DNA of 5,502 nucleotides, from the NCBI GenBank assembly GCA_047619485.1, contig JBLHKE010000547.1, positions 1-5,502 on the forward strand, written 5' to 3'. Each line of letters begins with the position of its first letter. The first letter of the stretch is position 1. This document shows, in pieces, positions 1 to 5,502 of the stretch. The notes beneath the pieces were generated by a model. That model had not been told where the DNA came from. It saw only the letters and a program-made list of their open reading frames with translations, and searched no databases. Origin of the DNA: JBLHKE01 sp047619485 (lineage in GTDB: Bacteria > Verrucomicrobiota > Verrucomicrobiia > Verrucomicrobiales > DEV007). Position numbers and translations under genes: made by a program.

Positions 1-2
1 TA

Positions 3-113
3 ATCCGCCGTCCGATGCAGGAGTATATTGGAATATTCGCCAAAGCGGAGGGTGGATTTGGGCGAATTCTAAAACGATTGTTGCCGGATCAGGTAAGTCC
101 GACAGGCTCCTAG
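3..113 (+). CDS. Possible 3' end of a gene entering from the left edge
   Basis: An open frame runs from the window edge to a TAG at 111-113 and gives 36 residues. The segment EYIGIFAKAEGGF followed by GRILKRLLPD looks like a charged, amphipathic helical protein tail, which is why I prefer this frame to the longer open frame in the neighbouring register. A T-rich stretch (114-126) follows the stop, but no convincing hairpin precedes it. I do not recognise the family and cannot assign a function. The start lies outside the window. Confidence 0.33.
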   Translation: MRRPMQEYIGIFAKAEGGFGRILKRLLPDQVSPTGS

Positions 114-329
114 GAATTTTCTTTTTACGTGGGGCACTTGAGGGCGCCGTTGAAGGGATCGGAGATGGAGAGAAAGGGGGGGGCTACCCGGCCATCATCG
201 GCGACTACGCGTCGCACCCTGAGGGTTGGGGTGGCGGTAACGGCGCCAGGGATTGTGTCCTACCTGACAACCGGGTGCAAGAGCGTATCCGCTCCGGGTC
301 AAAGGCCTGGTAGGCGGGCGACGCTGTCC
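114..329. other. Intergenic flank left of the insertion sequence
   Basis: This stretch lies between the possible left-edge gene and the left inverted repeat of the IS. It contains a T-rich patch at 114-126, a run of eight G at 176-183, and a small 5-bp hairpin (gagcg / cgctc around a tatc loop) near 281-294. No recognisable coding sequence, RNA gene or promoter was found. It is the presumed target DNA of the IS. The bases next to the left IR end in cc and those next to the right IR begin with cc, too short to call a target-site duplication. Confidence 0.4.
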
Positions 330-347
330 CGTAAGGTCAAAATACTC
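330..347 (+). repeat. Left terminal inverted repeat of the IS
   Basis: The sequence cgtaaggtcaaaatactc is repeated exactly in inverted orientation at 1763-1780. Identity stops abruptly outside position 330, which sets the element boundary. Towards the inside it fades (six of the next eight bases still match), as is usual for subterminal IS ends. Confidence 0.85.
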
Positions 348-489
348 AGCCGATCAACAAAACACCGGTATTTCAGCGCCAGGCGGCGACTCCAGAACCC
401 CGATCTCAGCCGACCTCTCCGCCTGCCAACCCGGTTCTACCAGTGGAAAGTCCTCGAATGTGCGCTCCGTATCCGGTATCAGCAGTTCC

Positions 490-1574
490 ATGAGTTTCAT
501 CCTCCGCCCCTGGCAGCTCTTCTTCCTGGTTCTGTCCGGGCTGGTGAACCGCAGGCAGCAGGAGATCATCGAGTTCCAGAACGCCCAGATTCGGATACTG
601 ATGGACAAGATGGGCAGCAAGCGCATCCTCCTCACCGATGACCAACGACGGGTTCTGGCCGTCAAAGCAAAGACCCTCGGTCGCAGGGCGCTGATGGAAC
701 TGACGACCATCGTGACACCCGATACGATCCTGCGTTGGCACAGACGGCTCATCAAAGCGAAATGGGACTACCGCGACCGCCGGAAGAAAGCCCCCGGACG
801 ACCGCCGATACCCGATGAGATTGTCGAGTTCGTCCTGCGCATGGCCAGGGAGAATCCGTCCCGGGGCTACGACCGGATCCAGGGAGCCCTAGCCAACCTC
901 GGCCACGAGATCTCCGACACCACCGTTGGGAATATCCTCAGGGCGAACGGCATCGAACCGGCACCTGAAAGGCAGCGCACGACGACCTGGAAAACATTCC
1001 TCAAAGCCCACTGGGAATCGATTGCCGCCATCGACTTCACCACAGTCGAGGTATGAACCAGGAATGGCCTCATCACATTCTACATCCTCGTCGCCATGCG
1101 CCTGAACACGCGTCGGGTGGAGATTGCAGGAGTCACCACGAACCCGGACGGGGACTGGATCAGACAGATGGCGCGAAACCTGACCGACTGCCAGGGCGGG
1201 TTCCTGAATGACGCTAGCCATCTGCTCATTGACCGGGACACCAAGTTCCTGCCGCTTCGCACATACCTGAACGACATGACCGACACCGATGTCGTCCTGC
1301 TACCGCCCAGGAGTCCAAATTTGAACGCCCATCTCGAGCGCTATATGAGATCGCTGAAGTCCGAGTGTCTGGGCCGGATGATCTTCTTCGGCCGACGATC
1401 ACTGGCGCGTGCTCTGAATCAGTTCGTCGCCACTACCACGGGGAGCGGAACCACCAGGCGCTGGGGAACAGGATCATCGAGGCGGGCGACGAAGTTGGAA
1501 AGAAGGTTGGTGATGTCGAGTGTCCGGAGCGCCTAGGTGGCATGTTGCGGTACTACCACCGCGAGGCGGCGTAG
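490..1574 (+). pseudogene. DDE transposase (integrase core), broken by a stop and a frameshift
   Basis: When repaired this gives 361 residues, which matches my recollection of the family's length. It starts with MSFILRPWQL; an ATG 30 bases upstream is in frame, but family members as I know them start here. Residues 20-100 contain the NRRQQEIIEFQNAQ segment and a helix-turn-helix-like region (TIVTPDTILRWHRRL). Residues 120-155 include ENPSRGYDRIQGAL. The rve catalytic core follows, with D182 (AIDFTT), D248 (LIDRD) and E283 (NAHLER), giving DDE with 34 residues between the last two. Lesion one is TGA at 1054-1056, codon 189, where relatives have Trp. Lesion two is loss of one C around 1429-1431: the frame ends ...QFVA and continues in the next register as HYHGERNHQALGNRI to REAA and a stop at 1572-1574. 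Each lesion alone would abolish the enzyme; the first separates D182 from the other two catalytic residues. No Shine-Dalgarno is obvious. Confidence 0.85.
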
Positions 1575-1762
1575 GGACGTCCAAGTTAGAGCGGTGCGGC
1601 GGAGATGCTGGATAGCTATGTCCTGATCCCGGCTCAACCCTATCGTCCGCCCATTTTCTACGGCCTGCAGCCTTCCCGGCAAAAGACAAGGCTATCTTCG
1701 GCTCAGATTTCGTCGTTCCCGCTCACGATTTATGCTGATCTCAAAGCCAAATCCGGTCGTCC

Positions 1763-1780
1763 GAGTATTTTGACCTTACG
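1763..1780 (-). repeat. Right terminal inverted repeat of the IS
   Basis: The sequence gagtattttgaccttacg is the exact reverse complement of 330-347. The preceding 188 bases after the transposase stop (1575-1762) hold no recognisable gene; they are the right-hand non-coding end of the element. Confidence 0.85.
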
Positions 1781-1824
1781 CCTAGAGCGGACGTCTGTGC
1801 CCGGCACGCAAAAACGTCGTCGCC

Positions 1825-1882
1825 GAAACCAGACGCGCCGCGGACGATTGCTCGTCCGCGGCGCTGCCGAACTCATGGTTTC
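1825..1882 (-). terminator. Strong hairpin after the large exported-protein gene, likely terminator
   Basis: A perfect 13-bp GC-rich stem, gcgccgcggacga at 1835-1847 pairing with 1852-1864, closes on a 4-base loop (ttgc). Around it, gaaacca at 1825-1831 can pair with tggtttc at 1876-1882, giving an outer 7-bp stem. The structure begins 8 bases beyond the TAG of the minus-strand gene, the usual place for a terminator. The stem is not followed directly by a U-tract; on the minus strand the first run of five T lies about 10 bases past the outer stem (1810-1814). It may therefore act as a weak intrinsic terminator, a 3'-end stabiliser, or a barrier to transcription coming from the IS side. Confidence 0.55.
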
Positions 1883-1889
1883 AGCAAGG

Positions 1890-4463
1890 CTAGTCGAGTT
1901 CTCGCATCACGTAGTAGAACCCCTCAGCGTCAGTCGTCGTGTGGTTGAAGGTGCTAAGTCCGAAATCGCTGCGGATCGAAGTCCATCCGGATAGGTCCGA
2001 TCGGCTGTAGAAGAGCGTGTAGACACTGACATCGTCGATCTCCCAGATAATGGTGTTCTGCCCGGTCACCTGGTTGCGCGTGATCGAGGCGATCGTGAAC
2101 GCTGGCGGTGGCCCGACCGCCGTGCCGACGACAACATTGTCTAGGTAGAAGTGCTCGCTGTTGGACGTGTTGACCGCCGTTACCACCACGCGGATGCTGG
2201 CGATGTTGTCGGCGATCGCCCCGGCATTGGAGCTGAAGGTCGTGAACGAGCCTTCGAGGTTCTCAAGCAGGTCGAGTTCACCGTTATTGATGACGCCGTC
2301 GGCATCACCAGCGAGGGTCTTGATCGTCGTGAGGCGGGCGAATACGACGCCGTCGGTCGAGCCCTCGATATAGGCATCAAAGATATCATTTGCCTCGAAG
2401 CCGGAAGTGCTCGTCTGGAAGGATCGCAGGTCAACCGTCGCAGCCACGTCCGAGTTGTCGACATTTCGCAGGTCGATGTTACCGCTCCTGAATACGAAGC
2501 TGCCGTTGTTTACATACATCACGTTGCCAGCGCCGTTCTGGGAGTTCGGCAAGGCCAACTCGTCAGAGAGGGCGACGCCGGTCCACGGGAGGCTGTCCTC
2601 CGAACCGGCGCTGCCGTCGCCTTCGGTGTCACCCGCATCGTAGTTGTCGAAGCTGGCTTTGAACGGATCGTTGGTCGCGAGATCATCGCCGAAATCGACC
2701 ACCGGCGCCTCGATCGAATAGATCTCCAGGTCGAAGCCCATGTCGGAGCTGGTGTTGTTCGCGTTGCGCAGCGTCACGCCGATCTCGACGGGGACATTGG
2801 CAGGGAGGTTGACACCCGGTGCGATACCCTCCTGCGGCGATACCTCGGTGCCATTGGCGAGCGCGAAGGCCTGCCAGTTGCTCGGGTCACCGATGAAGTT
2901 GATATCCGAGACTCGGTTGCCGTTTACGTAGATGACCGCGCCGTCATCGATGAGCCCGCGGAACCCGAGGTGTGGGATCGCGGAAGTCGGCGTGAATGTC
3001 GTGCGGAGGTAGGCCGCGTAGCGTAAGGTGGTCGGAGGCGCGAGGTCATTGGTCGCAGGATCGTCATCGATGTCACGCGCGCCCCAGATATCGGTCGCGA
3101 TCGGAGCTGCATCGATCGCGCCATAGCCGAGCAGAGCCGGTGCTGGACCCTCGAACGGAGGACCGTCATAGGAAGCCGCCGTGTGCCAGGTGCTATGGAA
3201 GTCGGCGTCACCAGCGCCAAACAGCGCCGGGTCGACCGGCTGGTTCGGCAGCGGCGGATCATCGGTGTTGGCCTCGGCCGCGATCAGGTATGACCAGTCG
3301 CTGCCGGCAGGTAGCACGGTCGCGATCGGGGTGAACAGCGGCTCGGGCAGCTCACTGACAGTCACAGTCACGGTGCCAAACTCGGCACCGAGGACCGGTG
3401 CGCCGCCGCCATCTTCGCCACTTACGGCGATGTAGTAAGTAATCCCGGCGTCTACATCGAAGAACACGGTCGCACGATCGTAGAAGGTGATCCCATCGGC
3501 AGCCGATGCGACCTCGGTGAGCCCGCTGACGCTGCTCCCTGTGTAGACCGCGATCAGCGAATTGAAGGTGCTGGCTCCTGCAGTCACCTGCACGCTACCG
3601 TCGGCCACTGGTATATAAGTGTACCAGATCGATCCGACGTTAGGTCCGCTCGGGTGAGCCGGCTCACCGGCTTCCTTCGTTGCGCCAAATCCCAGTGTGA
3701 CGGCGGCATCGTGGGTGCGGCCGGTCACGGTCTGAGGGAGGTCACCGACGATGTTGATCGCCGCGCTGAAATCGTCATTGTCGGGAGGAGTCGGCTCCGG
3801 TGCGATGAGCGGGCTGATCTCGATGTCCATCCCCAGATCCGAACTGCCGGATCCAGCATTGTGGAGCGAAACGCCGATCGCGACTTCAACGCCTGCCGGC
3901 AGGTTGAGGCCGGTCGCTTGGACAGTGATCGCGTCCGTTTCAGTAGCTGTCGCATTCGAAGCGAGAAGTGTCCAGATATCCTCACCAGCTGGCATGTTTG
4001 CCCGCTGAACCTCGACACCGTTCACGTAGAAAACCGCGCCATCGTCGACAATACCGGAAAACTGCAGTGCGGAGATGTCCGCGGTCGGAGTGAAGGAGGT
4101 GCGGAGATACGCCGAGTAGCGGTCACCTGTGGGGGGCTGGTCATTGCCATCACGAGAAACCCAGATGTCGGTCACCACCGGTGCACCTGTGACGGTGTCA
4201 TAGCCGAGAGGAGCTTGTCCGATCTGGAAATCCGGGCCGTTGTAACCTGTGAGAGAGTGCCAGGTATCATAGAAATCGTCATCGACCGTCTCGGGATCAG
4301 TTGGCACGAAGCCGCCAGCTTCCGGGGCGTATAGTAGGTAGCCCCAGGTGCTCGCAAAAGGAACCACCGGGTCACTAGGCACCAGTTGGGCGCTGGCAGC
4401 CGGAATCATAAAGGCCGTAACCGCAATCCCTGCGGCGATCAGTTTAGCGAACGACATTTTCAT
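1890..4463 (-). CDS. Large exported multi-domain beta-sandwich protein with PPC-type module
   Basis: This 857-residue protein begins with a Sec signal peptide: MKM, a hydrophobic core to about residue 21, then an AASA-Q cleavage site near residue 26. Modules in order are: repeat A, about 36-218, with DTWHS, TDIW, YLRTSFTPT, DDGAVFYVNG and SSDLGMDIEI; a PPC-type module, about 228-370, with NDDFSAA, GATKEAGEP, SIWYTY and LIAVYTGSS; repeat B, about 384-584, matching A with STWHT, TDIW, YLRTTFTPT, DDGAVIYVNG and SSDMGFDLEI; a further beta-rich region, about 590-780, ending FYLDNVVVG; and a C-terminal module, about 788-857, ending GFYYVMRELD. PPC and DGAVxYVNG modules are known from secreted proteins and usually serve adhesion, carbohydrate or surface binding rather than catalysis. 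No enzyme domain or PEP-CTERM anchor is visible. The precise role is unknown; an outer-surface or extracellular structural/binding protein is the best inference. The ATG at 4463 is chosen because it places the signal peptide correctly; a second ATG two codons later is possible. No Shine-Dalgarno is visible. The gene is monocistronic by context. Confidence 0.88.
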   Translation of the reverse strand: MKMSFAKLIAAGIAVTAFMIPAASAQLVPSDPVVPFASTWGYLLYAPEAGGFVPTDPETVDDDFYDTWHSLTGYNGPDFQIGQAPLGYDTVTGAPVVTDIWVSRDGNDQPPTGDRYSAYLRTSFTPTADISALQFSGIVDDGAVFYVNGVEVQRANMPAGEDIWTLLASNATATETDAITVQATGLNLPAGVEVAIGVSLHNAGSGSSDLGMDIEISPLIAPEPTPPDNDDFSAAINIVGDLPQTVTGRTHDAAVTLGFGATKEAGEPAHPSGPNVGSIWYTYIPVADGSVQVTAGASTFNSLIAVYTGSSVSGLTEVASAADGITFYDRATVFFDVDAGITYYIAVSGEDGGGAPVLGAEFGTVTVTVSELPEPLFTPIATVLPAGSDWSYLIAAEANTDDPPLPNQPVDPALFGAGDADFHSTWHTAASYDGPPFEGPAPALLGYGAIDAAPIATDIWGARDIDDDPATNDLAPPTTLRYAAYLRTTFTPTSAIPHLGFRGLIDDGAVIYVNGNRVSDINFIGDPSNWQAFALANGTEVSPQEGIAPGVNLPANVPVEIGVTLRNANNTSSDMGFDLEIYSIEAPVVDFGDDLATNDPFKASFDNYDAGDTEGDGSAGSEDSLPWTGVALSDELALPNSQNGAGNVMYVNNGSFVFRSGNIDLRNVDNSDVAATVDLRSFQTSTSGFEANDIFDAYIEGSTDGVVFARLTTIKTLAGDADGVINNGELDLLENLEGSFTTFSSNAGAIADNIASIRVVVTAVNTSNSEHFYLDNVVVGTAVGPPPAFTIASITRNQVTGQNTIIWEIDDVSVYTLFYSRSDLSGWTSIRSDFGLSTFNHTTTDAEGFYYVMRELD
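2277..2312 (-). other. EF-hand-like loop inside the exported protein (residues 718-729)
   Basis: Residues AGDADGVINNGE fit the spacing of a 12-residue calcium-binding loop, with Asp at positions 3 and 5, Gly at 6, Ile at 8 and Glu at 12. Position 1 is Ala instead of Asp, so binding would be weak or absent. Such loops are common in secreted beta-rich proteins and dockerin-like elements. Only one loop is seen, without a clear partner, so calcium binding is a guess. Confidence 0.3.
2712..3314 (-). repeat. Module repeat B encoded in the exported protein (residues about 384-584)
   Basis: This is the second copy of the duplicated beta-sandwich module. It shares with copy A an ordered series of motifs: W-x-YL, STWHT, LGY, TDIW, a tract with several Asp, YLRTTFTPT, DDGAVIYVNG, VNLPA, VEIGVTL and SSDMGFDLEI. 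Copy B has a longer Asp-rich insertion (DIDDDPATND). The strongest DNA-level similarity to copy A is at the DDGAV-YVNG motif (about 2920-2955 against 4018-4053). Divergence elsewhere indicates an old duplication. Confidence 0.75.
3354..3782 (-). other. PPC-type domain between the two repeats (residues about 228-370)
   Basis: The segment starts NDDFSAAINI, continues with GATKEAGEPAHPSG, SIWYTYIP, GSVQVTAG, FNSLIAVYTG and a strand ending YYIAVSGEDGGG, and closes with TVTVTVS. This order of motifs matches the bacterial pre-peptidase C-terminal-like (PPC) beta-sandwich found in many secreted proteins. The family usually acts as an accessory binding or folding module. No peptidase domain accompanies it here. 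Confidence 0.75.
3810..4358 (-). repeat. Module repeat A encoded in the exported protein (residues about 36-218)
   Basis: This is the first copy of the duplicated module, directly after the signal peptide. Motifs are WGYLLYAPEAG, DTWHS, LGYDT, TDIWVSRDG, YLRTSFTPT, DDGAVFYVNG, RANMPAG, LNLPAG and SSDLGMDIEI. The DDGAV-YVNG plus R-x-NMP-x-G pattern is what I know from galactose-binding-like jelly-roll modules of secreted planctomycete and verrucomicrobial proteins. Assignment rests on motif memory, not on a search. Confidence 0.75.
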
Positions 4464-4522
4464 AGTGTTGGATTATTGGGGGGTGGATTGATTTTATTTA
4501 ACGCTTTAGAATTTACACTACT

Positions 4523-4551
4523 CTTTTAAAATTAATCCCCCTAACTATCAA
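4523..4551 (-). promoter_or_regulatory. Candidate sigma70-type promoter of the exported-protein gene
   Basis: Read on the minus strand, TTGATA (4546-4551; five of six to the -35 consensus) and TAAAAG (4523-4528; four of six to the -10 consensus) are separated by exactly 17 bases. Transcription would start near 4516, giving a leader of about 53 nucleotides ahead of the ATG at 4463. The surrounding region 4464-4560 is AT-rich and sits between divergent genes, as expected for a promoter. AT-rich DNA yields such matches by chance, so this is only a candidate. Confidence 0.4.
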
Positions 4552-4635
4552 TCAATAAGGTGCACCAAACGGCGAAAAAAACACTCTCCTCGACTTGTAA
4601 TCACTTGACTGTCAGATGCTCTAGAAAAAATCACC

Positions 4636-4977
4636 ATGAAATATCTCATTCTACTGAGCCTCGCCCTGCTTCCAATCTCCGCCGCCAACGCCGCACCAGC
4701 CCCAACGTTGCACCCCCTCTAACCCCGCCCGATAGGCGTCCAGGGAGCGGTGGGGCTGAAAGGCAATTTCCTGCAATACTTCGCGATGCTGAAGGCAGCG
4801 ACATCCACGGCAGGCGAACTCGTTGCCATGTGCGGACAGCTTACAAGCTATCACGGCGGCAAGCTTGGCGTGATCGAAGAATGAGCTTACGCCGACCTCC
4901 TGATCGTAGACGGCAATCCTTTGGACGATATCACCATCATTATCTCAATCTTGAAGTGGAAGCGGCGCTGTCTGTAG
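4636..4977 (+). pseudogene. Relic of an exported amidohydrolase: signal peptide plus C-terminal end
   Basis: The ATG at 4636 opens a signal peptide (MKYLILLSLALLPISAANA, then APAPTLHPL) that stops at TAA 4720-4722 after 28 residues. The same frame continues past the stop as GAVGLKGNFLQYFAMLKAATSTAG..., then GELVAMCGQL, KLGVIEE, TGA at 4882-4884, and AYADLLIVDGNPLDDI before a final TAG at 4975-4977. The ATS-xAG-EL, KLGVIEEG-AYADLL-VDGNPL-DI pattern is the hallmark C-terminal end of secreted metal-dependent amidohydrolases of the imidazolonepropionase/Xaa-Pro dipeptidase-like group. Those enzymes usually exceed 400 residues, so most of the catalytic TIM barrel, with its metal ligands, is missing. 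The TGA stands where the family has Gly (a one-base change from GGA). After DDI the sequence no longer resembles the family, so the very C-terminus is also lost. No active product is expected; at most a 28-residue secreted peptide could be made. Confidence 0.72.
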
Positions 4978-5005
4978 CCTGTGGCAGACCCTTGACGCTC
5001 AAGGA

Positions 5006-5443
5006 ATGAAACACAGAACCATCGCGATTATTGCCGCTCTTGCCATTCTGTCGCCGGCGACTGTAAATGTTCAAAAGACCGTGTGGGTGATGTTTCGCTA
5101 CGGTGACCCAACGTACATGATTTGGGGCATGGCTATCTCTACACTGATCGCGTTCTGGGCATCTCGCCGGATGCGACTCAGCTTCCGCATAGTGCTTTTA
5201 GTCGCCGCGATCCTGCCTCTTTGGATCGCAATGTACGGAGCTGCCGACTCGGGCTATCGAAGCTGGCAGGATAGTGCGAATGCGCCAGCGGAGGCGTACG
5301 CCGATACCGGACCGATCTTCTTTCTGGTCGCGGGATGGCTCCCTAGCTGGGGAATCGTCTACTTGCTGCTGCTCCTCTTCCAGCGGATCTTTCCACGCCC
5401 CCCAGTCTCGCCTCCCCCACTACCATCGAGAGCAGCTACCTAG
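5006..5443 (+). CDS. Small multi-pass membrane protein of unknown function
   Basis: The 145-residue product has about four hydrophobic segments: residues 5-20 (could be a signal anchor), 36-52, 60-79 and 103-127. A polar loop (about 80-101) containing GYRSWQDSANAPAEAYADTG lies between the last two, and the tail is proline-rich (RPPVSPPPLP). I do not recognise the family and assign no function; it is expected in the inner membrane. The ATG at 5006 is taken because it gives the first hydrophobic segment; the only purine-rich motif, AAGGA, abuts the ATG and is too close to be a good ribosome site. A later start at Met29 would drop the first segment. It lies 28 bases after the amidohydrolase relic, in the same direction, and may use whatever promoter once served that gene. 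Confidence 0.6.
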   Translation: MKHRTIAIIAALAILSPATVNVQKTVWVMFRYGDPTYMIWGMAISTLIAFWASRRMRLSFRIVLLVAAILPLWIAMYGAADSGYRSWQDSANAPAEAYADTGPIFFLVAGWLPSWGIVYLLLLLFQRIFPRPPVSPPPLPSRAAT

Positions 5444-5502
5444 ATGAAGTCGAACGTCCGGCTACGACAGTTGCGGATACGGTTCAGCTCTGGTTTGCAC
5501 GC

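Larger units (their letters stand above)
330..1780 (+). mobile_element. Insertion sequence with DDE (integrase-core) transposase, inactivated
   Basis: A 1451-bp element is delimited by a perfect 18-bp terminal inverted repeat, at 330-347 and in reverse complement at 1763-1780. It encloses one transposase gene in the + direction. About 140 bp of apparently non-coding DNA lies between the left repeat and the gene, and nearly 190 bp between the gene and the right repeat. The transposase is an rve-type DDE enzyme of the broad IS3/IS481-like class; I recall close relatives annotated as integrase core domain proteins in planctomycete and verrucomicrobial genomes, but I cannot name the IS family with certainty. 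The ends look intact although the gene is broken, so the copy could only move if an active relative supplied transposase in trans. No target-site duplication longer than 2 bp is evident. Confidence 0.8.

Noticed and set aside
2..313. An open frame of just over 100 codons entering from the left edge and ending with TAG at 311-313
   Set aside because: The product is dominated by Gly and shows no motif. It spans the eight-G run, and the competing shorter frame (3-113) looks more protein-like. GC-rich DNA often gives open frames of this length.
129..641. A 170-codon + strand frame beginning with GTG
   Set aside because: It crosses the IS left end, passes into the start of the transposase in the wrong register, and its product is Arg/Pro-rich without motifs.
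325..1785. Target-site duplication around the IS, or ends extended to a TGT at 325
   Set aside because: Only a 2-bp match (cc/cc) flanks the repeats, and extending the left end to TGT finds no match on the right. Chance explains both.
1605..1994. A 129-codon + strand frame downstream of the transposase
   Set aside because: It runs across the right inverted repeat and the hairpin and into the 3' end of the opposing gene; no protein-like features.
2151..3026. A 291-codon open frame on the + strand, and similar ones at 3654-4334 and elsewhere, opposite the exported-protein gene
   Set aside because: They lie wholly antisense to a gene with signal peptide and clear modules. Their products are rich in Arg, Val, Asp and Gly without motifs, typical of shadows opposite GC-rich coding sequence.
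4605..4633. TTGACT at 4605 as a -35 box for the + strand relic gene
   Set aside because: At a 17-base spacing the -10 position reads aaatca, a poor match, and transcription would begin at or after the start codon.
1054..4884. Possible recoding of TGA as a sense codon, since two otherwise continuous frames are each interrupted by TGA
   Set aside because: The TGA at 1054 replaces Trp while the TGA at 4882 replaces Gly, so no single reassignment fits. Both genes also carry other lesions (a frameshift; a TAA and a large deletion), and the intact genes use ordinary TGG and GGN codons. Independent decay is simpler.
5444..5502. ATG directly after the stop of the membrane protein, opening a frame to the right edge
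   Set aside because: Only 19 Arg-rich codons are visible, with no ribosome site or recognisable motif. It may be the start of a gene but cannot be supported here.

Overview
The window looks like a piece of a bacterial chromosome from the Verrucomicrobiota or a close PVC relative. This is inferred from protein style only. The large exported protein combines a PPC-type module, two 'DDGAVxYVNG' beta-sandwich modules and a C-terminal module typical of verrucomicrobial secreted proteins. The transposase belongs to an integrase-core group that I know mainly from Planctomycetes and Verrucomicrobia. Coding sequence is moderately GC-rich, and the main divergent intergenic region is clearly AT-rich. 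No rRNA, tRNA or CRISPR array was seen.

Layout: (1) Bases 3-113 may be the 3' end of a gene entering from the left edge. (2) Bases 330-1780 form an insertion sequence bounded by perfect 18-bp inverted repeats. Its DDE transposase is dead, with one in-frame TGA and one single-base deletion. (3) Bases 1890-4463, minus strand, hold the only large intact gene, an 857-residue exported multi-module beta-sandwich protein. A strong hairpin follows its stop and a plausible sigma70-type promoter precedes it. (4) Bases 4636-4977, plus strand, are the relic of an exported amidohydrolase: signal peptide and C-terminal end remain in one frame, the catalytic middle is gone, and stops interrupt it. (5) Bases 5006-5443, plus strand, encode a small protein of about four membrane segments and unknown function. 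The last 59 bases may begin another gene.

The genes do not form an obvious pathway. The window reads as a decaying accessory stretch, with a dead IS and a collapsed enzyme gene on either side of a surface or secreted protein gene that is intact. I did not find a convincing new defence, recoding or RNA-based system. The most useful observations are the precise IS boundaries and lesions, the duplicated-module architecture of the exported protein, and the amidohydrolase relic, which is easily missed by start-to-stop gene calling.
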